DNA of 64,000 nt from Xestospongia bergquistia. Its lineage: Eukaryota > Porifera > Demospongiae > Haplosclerida > Petrosiidae. Below the pieces are notes generated by a model. It was not told the origin of the DNA, ran no database searches, and worked only from the letters and a program-made list of their open reading frames with translations. A program made the position numbers and the translations under genes. Below, one piece after another: positions 1 to 10,863 of this stretch; positions within the stretch are counted from its first letter, which is position 1, and the number at the start of each line of letters is the position of its first letter. Where the stretch lies: contig OZ014414.1 of the NCBI GenBank assembly GCA_963965975.1, positions 7,105,501-7,169,500 of the forward strand. The letters are read 5' to 3'.

Positions 1-1062
1 TATAGATCACTAATATAAATAAGCAAATATAATAACTAAACACATAAACATAATTATGATGCAGTTAACTCAATCTTATTTTCTCCTTTTTAATGACACT
101 GACAGCATCAGCAGATGACATTCCTTCAGTTGAGTACATTTAAATATTGAACAATGTCTGTGTGTCCATTACATGTGGCTCACCATATATTTCGATTGTG
201 AAAAAAGGGCCACCTCTGCTTTCAAGAGGCGTGGCAACGAAATAGTGGATGGTTTACTACTAACTCTTCTAAACGGTCTTCTCTGTTCAATGTGTAATAA
301 AATCGTTTTCTCGCTGGACCATTTCTTATATCTTATACTTCATAATGTTATGGTATTTGATAAGTGCTATACGAGTAGGTGTTGCTAGTATTAATGCTGG
401 TATATCTGTGGCTCAGCCAGAGTGGAATAGTTGCCTTGAATGGCTCCATTTTTTGCACATTGACTTACAAGTGTAGCTGTTAATGGCTTTGTTGGTGGTG
501 GTAGTGGTAAATATCAGCAATAATATTACCATTACATGTTTATGGATTGTGTCTAATTCTATTACATATTATTTTACTTTTTGTAAAATTTAAAAGAAAA
601 ACAAAAGAAACATTCTTGAAGAAGGTGAATTAAAGGTTTTCAATTAAACAGAGAAACTGAGAAATGCTATTAAAAGTATCAATATAGGTAATACTCTGTA
701 GCCATCCTTCAGCCATATTGAACACTGTCCGTGCATGCACAGCTGCACTCCTGACTTAGTGACTTTTTGATATGACAGGAGTCTTAAGAAGATGGACAAA
801 TGTTTGTTAATGTGAACTAGTTCTTGGTACGTAACTATTGTTGTTGTGATATTTAAAGCATGTTTATAATTATTAATTTAGCTACATGTAGTGTTTTAAT
901 GTAACAAAGTTGTTTTTGCTGATCTAAATTGTAATGAGAACAAATATATAAATTATATTGATAGTTTTATATTTAATCTATTTTCATTAGAAAGTTTACA
1001 TATTTTTTGTTTTAACCTAGGCCTGCACATTTAAAGTTGTAATTGCTCAGTTAATACAATGC
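1..1062. repeat. 3'-flank spacer module with decayed plus-strand coding remnant
   Basis: Intergenic spacer of the array. It carries the module that recurs after most transporter copies: a stretch around 175-250 with the TCTAGAGGCG-like block (here slightly diverged), then about 400-660 with a decayed plus-strand reading frame whose better copies lie near 4,130-4,460 and 49,960-50,470. No intact gene is seen. At about 1,050-1,062 it reads like the usual transporter 3' flank (CAGTT..ATAACAATGCTTTC) and then jumps straight into transporter-coding sequence, so the module and T1 are joined by a deletion. Confidence 0.6.
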
Positions 1063-2520
1063 TTTCCTTCATGGATAAATGGATACTTTCCACTAATATT
1101 AATAAGATTACCAAGTTTAAATGCTGCATTCCATAGTCAAATCAAAAGCCCCTCATCTCATGTGGACATTGAGCTATTGTGAACTCTAATGATGTTGGAA
1201 AAATGAAAGCAAAAGCAATCCCACGCAAAATTTAAGGAATGATAAATGCTTTGTATGAAGTGGTATTTATATTAAAACTCTCTCTACAAGCCAACATGAC
1301 AACATAGTATAATGTAGTCAATAAAGCAATAATAAGTCCTAAACCAATTCTCTTGAGCATGCTAAGAATAAATTTATAGAAACATGGATATATCAACAAG
1401 TGATAGAGAAGAATAAGAATTACAGCTGCTGAGGAGTATAATGAGTCATTGTTGACAAAACAAAAAATGAACTGTGAACTTTTGTTTGGAAGTAAAAATC
1501 ACTCAATATTAATTCTCCTGCACACTCAACGCCCACAATAGAAATTAATAAGGGAATTAACCTTAAAACTGTTTGAAATACAGCTATGAAGAAGTATAAT
1601 AAATCCTTGTTGACACAACATAAAATGAACTGTGATGTCTTCTTTGGAAGTAAAACACTATTAATGGTTAATTCTTTGGCACAGTCAACACCCACTAGAG
1701 AAATTAATAAGGGAATTAACCTTAAAACTGTTTTAACATCCTCTACCTGCTCCTCTGAGAAAGGTCCACCATATTTCTCTTTACCTAAGTCTAGACATGA
1801 AGGATACTCTTCCTCCCAGTATGTTAAAGCACTACAATTTCTTGGATATTTATTTTTTCTGGCATAATTAAGTACTTGACTAATATGTTTGACTGGATTG
1901 ACAATATGTGGAGTAGTATCAAGCCAATGTTTAAAGAGATAGTTAGTTATTAATACTACAGATACAGAGGAACCTGATACAACATAAGATATAATGAAAA
2001 AATGTTCAAACAAACATTATCCAATTTAATAAACAAGATTAGATAAAGGTATGCATGCAATATCCCAATAGATAATAGTACTCAGTTCATCAGCTGATGC
2101 TCCTATTACTTGATCAAGATTGAATTGAACCAGATTAGAGTAAAAACAACAACTACCAATCAATTCCAGTATAAAACTTATACTCAAGGTTACTAAAGAA
2201 AGAGTGTCATATTCTGTCAAGTATGTTTTAATGATATATGACAGGCCAATAGTTATCCAAGACAAAAATGAGAAATTTACACCAACAATGGTAGTTTTAT
2301 ATCTACCTGTCTTCACATCAGCAAGTAGACCAAAGAGTGGAGATGAAAGGCATAACAGACACAATCCTATACTGTAAAACGTGTACTGACTTTGAAGATG
2401 TTCAATATAGCTGTTGAGGTAGACTGTTTCACCAATATATTGTATTGAATTTACATGGATAAGCATCAAGACATGCCATGTATATGAACCACAGAATATG
2501 CACACAAGTACATAACACAT
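1063..2520 (-). pseudogene. T1: broken POT/PTR2-family transporter copy
   Basis: A degenerate transporter copy read on the minus strand. The N-terminal half (2,026-2,520) keeps the A-D-V-K-T-G-R-Y-K-T loop and the D-Q-V-I-G-A motif but ends in two in-frame stops just before the usual G-Q-C-L-F segment. The next open block (1,420-2,013) holds the central loop, then a direct repeat of the helix T-V-L-R-L-I-P-L-L-I-S: a partial internal duplication of roughly 150 bp. After a frameshift the C-half continues to about 1,065 with a CAA-to-TAA nonsense change in the P-Q-I-L-H-G motif near 1,227. The last ~80 codons are missing. The normal first ~20 codons are also missing, replaced by spacer repeat sequence (2,484-2,520), so the apparent ATG at 2,520 is not the family start. 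Clearly non-functional as a full transporter. Confidence 0.85.
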
Positions 2521-2748
2521 AGTTTGTTTGCATTAAAAAAACAACCCATCGGGCCATGTTCTAGAATCTACTGGCATTACAGGGTGTAGCAGATAAAGCT
2601 GAAAAATTATATTAAGTGTTATTAAACCAATTCTTAACTTTAGTATACTTATTGAGAAATTACTTCATATACACTCACTGTTTCTATTGTTAAAAGCAAA
2701 GACAACCTCTGCTTTCTAGAGGCCTGGAAATGACGTTTAGGGTGGTAT
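2521..2748. repeat. Spacer module with candidate upstream non-coding exon
   Basis: A copy of the recurring ~200 bp module. It contains the block reading TCTGCTTTCTAGAGGC on the plus strand. On the minus strand it ends in a splice-donor-like GAAACA|GTGAGT at about 2,680-2,690. No open frame of interest. The DNA transposon at 2,749 interrupts its left-to-right continuation, which resumes at about 3,913. Confidence 0.5.
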
Positions 2749-3912
2749 AACCATAGATAGTATAGACTACGTAACCGGGATTGGAAACGGATCACGTGAT
2801 GCTATAGACCTGAATGAAACGCACTCCGTGTCCAAAAAATCAATTAATTTTTATTACCTTACATTGTGACCTAGACACACTTATCCTGTTATTATATATT
2901 CCTATAAAGACATTAGTGTTATTTTTATTTATCAACACATTGACTATATATTCTTTATATTCTATTATTAAAAATAGTCAATAATACAGACATTCACTTT
3001 TAAGATGAAAATGGCACTAAAAATACTTTTGTCGCTCTTTCTTGTTACAACAATATTACTACTAAAAGGTTTAGGATGAATTATTTAGAACCAATAAGAA
3101 CACATTGGTTTAGACTGTTAGTCGCGCTATTCTTATGGAAAACACTAAAACAACGTAAGGTATATGTGCACTTTTGGGACTCTAGCCATTGTTTTAAGTT
3201 ATGTAGACATAAATTACAGCTTGTCATCTAAAGACAAAAGATTTCTGTGTTGGTTTAGCTTGTTATTATTTGCTTTGGCAATCTCCTGTCATAGTTATGT
3301 AAGATACAAAATACGTGTAGATATTCAGTACTAAATAATTATTAATAATTAATTTCCTTTCAGATTGTAAGAGACTGTACTATAGAAAGCACAGATCAAT
3401 TCCCAGGTCTTTAATTGTATCTCTTCCAATGCAAAGTTAATTTATTATATTCGTGCTTCTTTCCAATCCTTGTCTGCGCTAAGAGAGAGATTCCATTCCT
3501 TGGGATTATTGTCAAAATAATCAGATGTTCATTAGATTGAAGTTGATAGAATCTCCCTTGTTCAGGTGTAGCAACTGGTGTACCAATTTTAAAACCCGCA
3601 TCTGAAAGAGCTCCTTGTAGTATCATGTATATTATACTAGGAAAAAAGTTGTCTTACTGTAATACTGTGATGTGACCTAATATTATCAGTAAAATTGTCA
3701 GATAAATATATATATATATAATTATGTATATAATTACTTCAAATAAGTATTTGTTATAAAGTAACACTTAATTAAAGTAAAAATTCCAAAATACTACATG
3801 CTTGTTTCAGAAGAAACAGGAGCACTGCAAGCTATGAGCCTATGGTTGTCAGATATGTACCGGAAGTGCGTGGGCGTTTCCAATCCCGGTACGTAGTCTA
3901 TACTATCTATGT
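2749..3912. mobile_element. Inverted-repeat DNA transposon (~1.16 kb), probably non-autonomous
   Basis: The ends are inverted repeats of about 37 bp. The left end reads CATAGATAGTATAGACTACG and the right end (3,870-3,910) reads as its reverse complement, followed on each side by a CCGGGATTGGAAAC block. The left copy has one extra A. The spacer is interrupted as ggtggTATAA / TATAATAAAC, and uninterrupted paralogous spacers (near 18,595 and 37,940) read GGTATAATAAACTG, so a 5 bp TATAA target duplication fits, although TA alone is not excluded. Inside there is no recognisable transposase. A minus-strand frame of 71 codons (3,411-3,626) and a plus-strand 24-residue hydrophobic peptide frame (3,004-3,078) are seen but not recognised. 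I cannot assign a superfamily. Confidence 0.8.
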
Positions 3913-5638
3913 ATAATAAACTAACTCAAACTTCTGGGGTCCTTCTAAGCTTGGTGTAACTTGTACTTTTGAGCTGTCTTCTCTACCTTACGTACATTAA
4001 TTATTGTTGTAGTAGTACCTACTTTGTATGATTTTAACAAACTCCCAGGAATGAGTAAGCAATACATCAATATCTCACATTCCTTTTCTCATTGGGCCAT
4101 TTTATAATTCATAATAATTATGATATTTTGACAGATGGACAAAGTGCTATAAGAGTGTGTGTGGTTGGCATTAAAGTTAATGTGACTGTGGGTTAGCCAG
4201 CTGAAAAGGATGGAATAGTTGCCTTGAAGAGCTCCATGTATGCACATCAACTTAAAAATGTAGCAGTTGAAGGTACTGTTGTTGGTAGTTTAGTGTCAGT
4301 GATAATAATATCATTAGATGTTTATGAGATTGTGTCTAATTCTATTAAACTGAACAAAAAGGTTATCTGCCTCTTCAAGTTGCAGCATACATTTTTTTTA
4401 CTTTTTGTAGAATTTAAAAGAAAAAGAAATGCTCTTGAGGAAGGTAAATTATAAATGCTTTGAACTAAACAGAGAATTGCTATTAAATGTACAATGAAGG
4501 TGATACTCTGTAGCCATCCTTCAAGCATATTGAAAACTGTCCATGTATACACAGCTCCTACTTTACTGACTTTAAATATTGCAGGAGTGTTAAGAAAAAT
4601 GAAGAGATGCTTCTTAAATTTAAGTAGTTATTGGTACATGTTGTTGTGTAGTTAAACCATTAATTGAACTACATGTATTATTTTAGCAAAATTAGTTGAT
4701 CTAAATTGTATGTGTAGAGAAAGACGTTATATACTTATCGAAGAATATGCTAAAGATCAACATAATAAAAAAGAGATACATTAACTTTTATTTAATTATT
4801 TCTTCAGACACTTGACATACAGCTTGGTAATCTTCCAATTACAAGCTACCAAATATTAGAATTATTTCTCTTAAAAGAACTAATAATACTTCTGTTAATG
4901 TAACTCTAACAATTGCATGTAAATGAAAATCTGTTTATAATAGTTATATGAAAGAATAGATGCTGTAAAGCTACCACTATACATGTAGTATGGTGTAGCA
5001 TTGCTATGTCATTGTTGTAAGGGCTGTCACATGGAATTTGTAATAGGACATTCCTACATACTATACACACACATTTTATGGATGTTGTTTTTAAAGCATA
5101 CACAATACGCAACTGCTGTTCTATAATCAAAACAGTATATATTGTTAATAATATATTGGTGGGAATGTATGCAACGAATCAGTTAAAACAAGCTATAGAT
5201 CTATTTAACAATGATATAACTCTCTCTTATAAAATTTTTATCTGCTTCATCATCTAATCTTTTCAAACATTTATTATATTAATATTTTATCTGTTTAAAC
5301 ATCTAATATTTCTACATTCTTTTCAATCATAAGTAATTATATATATTTTTGTGTTTCTGCTGCATATATAAAGTCATAATTGCTCAGTTCGTAACAATGC
5401 TTTCTGTAGTTTTTGTGTTACAGGACCTACATTAAAAAAATATTTCATATCTGGATGTGTTATTCATGTTCAATTTTAATTAAAAGCAAGCAAACAAACT
5501 TAAGCAAATGTCTAAGAATTTAATGTACGGAAGACAAACAAACACATACTGTTTAAAGTATAACATGGACATGTTTACTTTTGTAAGTAAAAGTTAACTG
5601 ACACTAAATTAATCATTTATAAACTAAACTAAATATAA
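3913..5638. repeat. 3'-flank spacer module downstream of T2
   Basis: Spacer shared with most other intergenic regions. At 4,130-4,470 on the plus strand it holds one of the better copies of a decayed coding remnant (see 4,127-4,480). The remainder is AT-rich repeated flank ending in the segment that directly follows every transporter stop codon (GACACTAAATTAATCATTTATAAAC). No RNA gene or intact gene is seen. Confidence 0.6.
4127..4480 (+). pseudogene. Decayed plus-strand coding remnant, repeated in most spacers
   Basis: Reading the plus strand gives a nearly open frame of about 80 residues: G-Q-S-A-I-R-V-C-V-V-G-I-K, a stop, then A-L-K-S-S-M-Y-A-H-Q-L, a hydrophobic stretch (T-V-V-G-S-L-V-S-V-I-I-I) and D-V-Y-E-I-V-S-N-S-I-K-L, followed by a basic segment in a shifted frame. 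The same remnant, with the same GGTTAG stop, recurs near 400, 14,830, 19,000, 24,240, 27,690, 35,225, 38,335, 45,050, 49,970 and 56,275. It therefore lost function before the array expanded. The protein family is not recognised. A hydrophobic segment followed by D-V-Y-x-I-V-x-N-S-I-x-L is faintly reminiscent of apolipoprotein-L-like proteins, which I would not rely on. Confidence 0.45.
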
Positions 5639-7183
5639 TTAGTCAGTTGATTCAAGTGATAGTTCCATTTCACTTCTGTATTGATCTTCCTGATCCAAAT
5701 ATCTTTCATAATGTTCCTCAGCTATCAAATGTATGTTGACTTCATTTTCTCTTACTCTAAACTTGTAACATTTGGCTAATATCAGGAATATAATAAGTAT
5801 TATGAGAATAATAACACTCTTTAGTACATGATAGTAAAGACTCTGACAATGTATTTCTCCTTGGCAACTGAATGGATACTTGCCATTAATATTAATAATA
5901 TTACCAAGTTCAAATGCTGTACACCATAGTCCAATCAAAAAGCCCCTCATCTCATGTGGACACTGAGCTATTGTGAACTCTAATGATGTTGGAAAAATGA
6001 AAGCAAAGGCAATCCCATGCAAAATTTGAGGAACAATAAGTGCTTTGTATGAAGTGGTATTTATGTTAAAACTCTCTCTACAAGCCAACATGACAACATA
6101 GTATAATGTAGTCAATAAAGCAATAATAAGTCCTAAGCCAATTCTCTTGAGCATACTAGGAATAAATTTATAGAAACATGGATATATCAACAAGTGATAG
6201 AAAAGAATAAGAATTAAAGCTACCAATAAGTATAATGAATCATTGTTGACAAAACATAAAATGAACTGTGATGTTTTGTTTGGAAGTAAAAAAGTATTCA
6301 TTGTTAATTCTCCTGCACACTCGACGCACACTATCGAAATTAATAAGGGAATTAAGCTTAAAACAGTTTTAACATCCTCGACCTGCTCCTCTGAGAAAGG
6401 TCCACCATATTTGTCTTTACCTAAGTCTAGACGTGAAGGATAGTCTTCCTCCCAGTACGTTAAAGCACTACGATTTCTTGGATATTTGTTTTTTCTGGCA
6501 TAATTGAGTATTTGACTAATACGTTTGACTGGATTGACAATATGTGGAGTAGTATCAAGCCAATGTTTAAAGAGATAGTTAGTTATTAATACTACAGATA
6601 TAGTAAAACCTGATAAGACATATGATATAATCAAAAACTCTTCAAATAAACACTGTCCAATTTCAAAAACAAGATAAGATAAAGGAGTGCATACAGCATG
6701 CCAATAAACAATGGCACTTAATTCATCAGCTGATGCTCCTATTACTTGATCAAGACTGAATTGAATAATATTAGAGTAAAAAAAACAACTACCAATCACT
6801 TCCAGTATAAAAGCTATACTCAAGGCTATTAAAGAAAGAGTGTCATATTCTGGTAAGTATGACTTAATAATAACTGTCAAGCCAATAATTATCCAAGAAA
6901 AAAAAGAGAAATGTACACCAACAATGATAGTTTTATATCTACCTGTCTTTACATCAGCAAGTAGACCAAAGAGTGGAAATGAAAAGCATGACAAACACAA
7001 TTCTATATTGTAAAAAACGTACTGAATTAGATGATGTTTAATATTGCTCTTGTGGTAGACTGTTTCACCAACATATAGCAATAAATTGACATGGACAAGC
7101 ATCAAGAAATGCCAGAGAATGAGAAGTATCACTGATTTAGAACTAATTCTTCGCTTAGAGCAGGTTAAACAAAGTGTCTTCAT
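5639..7183 (-). CDS. T2: POT/PTR2-family (SLC15-like) membrane transporter
   Basis: A complete 514-residue single-exon frame starting at the ATG at 7,183 and ending in TAA at 5,639. Hydrophobic segments throughout fit a 12-helix MFS transporter. Key marks in family order: helix 1 at about 17-35; the A-D-V-K-T-G-R-Y-K-T loop at 76-85; D-Q-V-I-G-A near 145; a hydrophilic central loop at about 207-275 with Y-W-E-E-D-Y and K-Y-G-G-P-F-S-E-E; an N-K-T glycosylation sequon near 302; P-Q-I-L-H-G near 385; E-F-T-I-A-Q-C-P-H-E-M-R-G near 402; and an acidic/basic tail from about 471. The POT family couples proton flow to uptake of small peptides or other solutes. Here the helix-1 E-x-x-E-R motif is absent, so neither substrate nor coupling can be inferred. 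The sequence C-V-E-C around residue 287 and the loop after it differ from the sister copies. Confidence 0.88.
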   Translation of the reverse strand: MKTLCLTCSKRRISSKSVILLILWHFLMLVHVNLLLYVGETVYHKSNIKHHLIQYVFYNIELCLSCFSFPLFGLLADVKTGRYKTIIVGVHFSFFSWIIIGLTVIIKSYLPEYDTLSLIALSIAFILEVIGSCFFYSNIIQFSLDQVIGASADELSAIVYWHAVCTPLSYLVFEIGQCLFEEFLIISYVLSGFTISVVLITNYLFKHWLDTTPHIVNPVKRISQILNYARKNKYPRNRSALTYWEEDYPSRLDLGKDKYGGPFSEEQVEDVKTVLSLIPLLISIVCVECAGELTMNTFLLPNKTSQFILCFVNNDSLYLLVALILILFYHLLIYPCFYKFIPSMLKRIGLGLIIALLTTLYYVVMLACRESFNINTTSYKALIVPQILHGIAFAFIFPTSLEFTIAQCPHEMRGFLIGLWCTAFELGNIININGKYPFSCQGEIHCQSLYYHVLKSVIILIILIIFLILAKCYKFRVRENEVNIHLIAEEHYERYLDQEDQYRSEMELSLESTD

Positions 7184-9067
7184 TTCCTAAAAATCAATAA
7201 TGTACTTTCAGTGTAAATAGTGAAATGGAATAACAATATTGCTATTCTTAATATAATCATTTTGTTGATATAACTTTACTATTATACTTAACTAGGGACA
7301 TGAAGAGTATACTGAGGTAAAGAATGTTTAGATTAGTAAACTTATAGTGTGTATCAGTATACTTATAAAGATATAAATATTGTCCTAATTGATATTTGTA
7401 CCAAATTAGGATAATTATTTTACCTTGAAGAACAGTAGGCCTAACTGAGTTACTTTGATCATATATTAGCTACAAACACAAGGTGACTGTGTTGTCAGAC
7501 TTTTAATTAAGACTAAATTGACTGACAGAGAGTTCACAAGCTAATATTAAATGTATACATGTAGCAAAGATTAATGTAATTGAATTAACAGAACTCTTCT
7601 TGTTTGTCCTCTAGGTAAACAATGGGATATATCTAGATATATGCTATTGTTTATGTTATAGGACAAACAACAAGATAGATATGTTATTGTTTACCTATAA
7701 GACAAACAACAAGAGTTACAGTAAACAAAATATTGCTAATTTAATTAATGGGATTGATTACAATTAAAGAGTTCAAAGAGTATTTTTATTAAACTGCAAT
7801 ATATCTGTATTTAGATGTATAATGTGTAATATTACAATTACAAGAATGACATAATACACTTTTGTTCTTTCTTTCGTTCTTACTTAATAACTCCAAAAAC
7901 ATGTAGATTAAGAAATATTTTGAAATATAGAAGAGTATCCATTAGTTGAAGCATGATCCCATCACAAAAGGAGGTGTTGTCTCAACTACAAGTTCTATAT
8001 CTGACAATACCTTGAAATATTATAATTTCTATGAAGAGCAAGAGTGGAACAATGGTTTATATTTGCAAATGTACATTGACAAACCAATAGTTGTTGTAAT
8101 AATTTGTGGTCATCTGTATCAGACTGAAACATTTGGATTTAATTTATGATTATAAACTTTAATGTCCAGTTCTTTATACTTTATTGAAGATAATGTTATA
8201 TATACATGTAAAGATACCAATTAGACTTAACCCTAAACATCATTATAATAATATATTGTATTACATGTTACTAGAGCTACAACTCAAGCAGAACAGCTGG
8301 AACTATTACTAAACCCCACCTTAGAAGTTCAGTTATAAGAGTACCTAGTAGTAGTCATCAAATCTACATCTATATTTTACCTACTATAAGTGGACAACTA
8401 AAAGGAAAATCTATTGTTTATCCATCAGGCTAAGGTGAACAGCTCCATCCAACAGCTCCATGTAATGCTGTGGTTGTAATACCAGATCTTTTGCTAGCTG
8501 GAAAAGATTGTCAATTAAATGATCCGAATATGCTATCATTTTATGATCAAGCTGTAAACTGGTGATGTCAAATTGTAAAGGTTGCAGAAGTGGGTGGTTT
8601 GAAAAAGTATAATTGTTGCACCTCTTGAATAGTCGTCACTTACTACTGTTAAAGATGATAATGATCTCAATGATGTCAGTCTTTCCTTGTGATATGGAAT
8701 TTGAAAGTAATAATCATGTTAGTGAGCAAACAATGACCCAAACCCCACCCACTTTAGATAAATGACTGCAACTAAACAATTTTGTAGAGTATGTGATCAC
8801 TTGTGAGTGATCAATATAAGAAGGTCTTAGCATATTTTTATGCGAGGGAAGCAAATGTTTGCTGTAGTTTTTTTTATCACAAGACCCACATGAAAACTGA
8901 CATTTCATATCTTGATGTGGTGTACCTGTTCTAATTTAAATTAAAAAAGCAAGCAAGGAAACGTAAGCAAATGACACATACTATTGATTAAAGTATAACT
9001 GCAAGATTAGTATTTAACTAAAGTTAATTGACACTAAATTAATCATTAATAAATTAACTAAATGTAG
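7184..9067. repeat. T2/T3 spacer, duplicated at 24,645-26,230
   Basis: Spacer between the T2 start and the T3 stop. The part from about 7,250 to 8,860 is nearly identical to 24,645-26,230, where it is not next to a transporter start. It includes a short repeated motif in which ATAGGACAAACAACAAGA-like sequence occurs in both orientations (7,600-7,715), and the plus-strand remnant annotated separately. There is no gypsy fragment here, unlike the T3, T6, T11, T14 and T15 upstream regions. Confidence 0.65.
7946..8760 (+). pseudogene. Unidentified decayed plus-strand gene remnant
   Basis: Two open blocks in plus orientation. The first (7,946-8,149) has no ATG at its start and reads H-D-P-I-T-K-G-G-V-V-S-T-T, then Y-E-E-Q-E-W-N and P-I-V-V-V-I-I-C-G-H-L. 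The second (about 8,275-8,560) reads S-S-H-Q-I-Y-I-Y, then T-I-S-G-Q-L-K-G-K-S-I-V-Y-P-S-G, a stop, and A-P-C-N-A-V-V-V-I-P-D-L-L-L-A-G-K-D, breaking at a TGA after Q-A-V-N-W. Copies occur at 25,341-26,160, 14,220-14,575 (second block only) and 59,785-60,130 (second block only). The shared composition looks like real ancient coding sequence, but I do not recognise the family. Confidence 0.4.
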
Positions 9068-10612
9068 TTAGTCTGTTGATTCAAGTGATAGTCCCATTTC
9101 TCTTCTGTATTGATCTTCCTGATCCAAATATCTTTCATAATGTTCCTCAGCTATCAAATGTATGTTGACTTCATCTTCTCTCACTCTAAACTTGTAACGT
9201 TTGGCTAGTATCAGGAATATAATAAGTATTATGAGAATAATGACACTCTTTAGCACATGATAGTAAAGACTTTGGCAGTGTATTTCTCCTTGACAATTGA
9301 ATGGATACTTTCCACTAATATTAATAAGATCACCAAGTCGAAGTGCTGCATTCCATAGTCCAATCAAGAACCCCCTCATCTCATGTGGACACTGAGCTAT
9401 TGTGAATTCTAATGATGTTGGAAAAATGAAAGCAAGAGCAATCCCGTGCAAAATTTGAGGAACAATAAGTGCTTTATATGAAGTGGTATTTATGTTAAAA
9501 CTCTCTCTACAAGCCAACATGATAACATAGTATAATGTAGTCAATAAAGCAATAATAAGTCCTAAACCAATTCTCTTGAGCATACTAGGAATAAATTTAT
9601 AGAAACATGGATATATTAACAAGAGATAGAGAAGAATTAGAACTTCAGCTATCAAGATATATAATGAATCATTGTTGATATAACATAAAATGAACAGTGA
9701 AGTTTTGTTTGGAAGTAAATAATCACTCATTATTAATTCTCCTACACACTCGACGCCCACAAGAGAAATTAATAAGGGAATTAACCTTAAAACTGTTTTA
9801 ACATCCTCTACCTGCTCCTCTGAGAAAGGTCCACCATATTTGTCTTTACCTAAGTCTAGACGTGAAGGATAGTCTTCCTCCCAGTATGTTAAAGCACTAC
9901 GATTTCTTGGATATTTGTTTTTTCTGGCATAATTAAGTACTTGACTAATACGTTTGACTGGATTGACAATATGTGGAGTAGTATCAAGCCAATGTTTAAA
10001 GAGATAGTTAGTTATTAATACTACAGATATAGTAGAGCCTGATAAGACATATGATATAATAAAAAAATGTCCAAACAAACATTGTCCAGTTTTAAATATA
10101 AGATCAGCTAAGGGGATGCACACAGCATGCCAGTAGATAATAGTACTTAGTTCATCAGCTGATGCTCCTATTACTTGATCAAGACTGAATTGAACAATAT
10201 TAGAATAAAAACAACAACTACCAATCAATCCAAGTATAAAAACTATACTCAAAGCTATTAAAGAAAGAGTGTCATGTTCTGGGAAGTATTTCTTAATAAT
10301 AATTGTCAAGCCAATAACTATCCAAGACAAAAATGAGAAGTGTACACCAGTAATGATAGTTTTATATCTACCTGTCTTAACATCAGCAAGTAAACCAAAG
10401 AATGGATATGAAAGAAATATAAGACACAATGTTATACTGTAAAAAATATACTGACTTTGATGATGTTCAACATTGATGTTGAGGTAGACTGTTTCACCAA
10501 CATACTGCATCGAATTGACATGGACGAGCATCAGGGCATGCCAGAGAATGAGAAGTATCACTGATTTAGAACTAATTTTTCTCTTAGAGCAGGTTAGACA
10601 AAGTGCCTTCAT
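9068..10612 (-). CDS. T3: POT/PTR2-family (SLC15-like) membrane transporter
   Basis: A complete 514-residue frame, ATG at 10,612 to TAA at 9,068. It carries every family landmark: the G-R-Y-K-T loop (here I-I-T-G-V follows instead of the usual I-I-V-G-V), D-Q-V-I-G-A, the invariant central loop, the N-K-T sequon, the Q-C-P-H-E-M-R-G block and the E-S-T-D terminus. It differs from neighbours in helix 1 (W-H-A-L-M-L-V-H-V) and has a C-Y-I-N-N-D-S segment after the sequon. Immediately upstream, about 90 bp before the ATG, lies a gypsy-type LTR in the same orientation that could influence its promoter. The start is supported by all intact paralogues beginning M-K-x-L. Confidence 0.88.
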   Translation of the reverse strand: MKALCLTCSKRKISSKSVILLILWHALMLVHVNSMQYVGETVYLNINVEHHQSQYIFYSITLCLIFLSYPFFGLLADVKTGRYKTIITGVHFSFLSWIVIGLTIIIKKYFPEHDTLSLIALSIVFILGLIGSCCFYSNIVQFSLDQVIGASADELSTIIYWHAVCIPLADLIFKTGQCLFGHFFIISYVLSGSTISVVLITNYLFKHWLDTTPHIVNPVKRISQVLNYARKNKYPRNRSALTYWEEDYPSRLDLGKDKYGGPFSEEQVEDVKTVLRLIPLLISLVGVECVGELIMSDYLLPNKTSLFILCYINNDSLYILIAEVLILLYLLLIYPCFYKFIPSMLKRIGLGLIIALLTTLYYVIMLACRESFNINTTSYKALIVPQILHGIALAFIFPTSLEFTIAQCPHEMRGFLIGLWNAALRLGDLINISGKYPFNCQGEIHCQSLYYHVLKSVIILIILIIFLILAKRYKFRVREDEVNIHLIAEEHYERYLDQEDQYRREMGLSLESTD

Positions 10613-10702
10613 GTCCTAGTTATCAATAATGTAATTTTATGTAAATATTAAAACAGAATAACAACATTGTTATTCTAAATAAGATCACTTTGTTGATATA
10701 AC

Positions 10703-10863
10703 TGTTGTGTACTTAGCCAATAGTAAAAAGAATAACACAATAAACAAACACACCAAGGACACAATCAAAGAACATATGCTTAGGTGTGTTCTTATTGCCC
10801 ACATACAACAATGATAATGATAATTAACAATATGATAAGAGCATATTACATTAATATACTACA
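10703..10863 (-). mobile_element. Ty3/gypsy-type LTR (3' end of element), upstream of T3
   Basis: Read on the minus strand, a ~161 bp unit begins TGTAGTATATTAATG and ends ACACAACA, the TG...CA form of an LTR. It is preceded on its 5' side by the purine-rich GAGAAAAGA, a polypurine-tract remnant. The LTR end meets GTTATATCAAC of the normal transporter upstream sequence, which continues without the LTR in T2. Relatives lie at 54,456-54,593 and 59,357-59,514. Confidence 0.65.

Noticed and set aside
6243..6443. Plus-strand frame of 66 codons inside T2, with matching frames inside several other transporter copies (for example 1,586, 46,931, 51,950, 58,318)
   Set aside because: Antisense shadow of the highly conserved central loop. 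It recurs only because the sense strand is conserved and has no independent start context or support.
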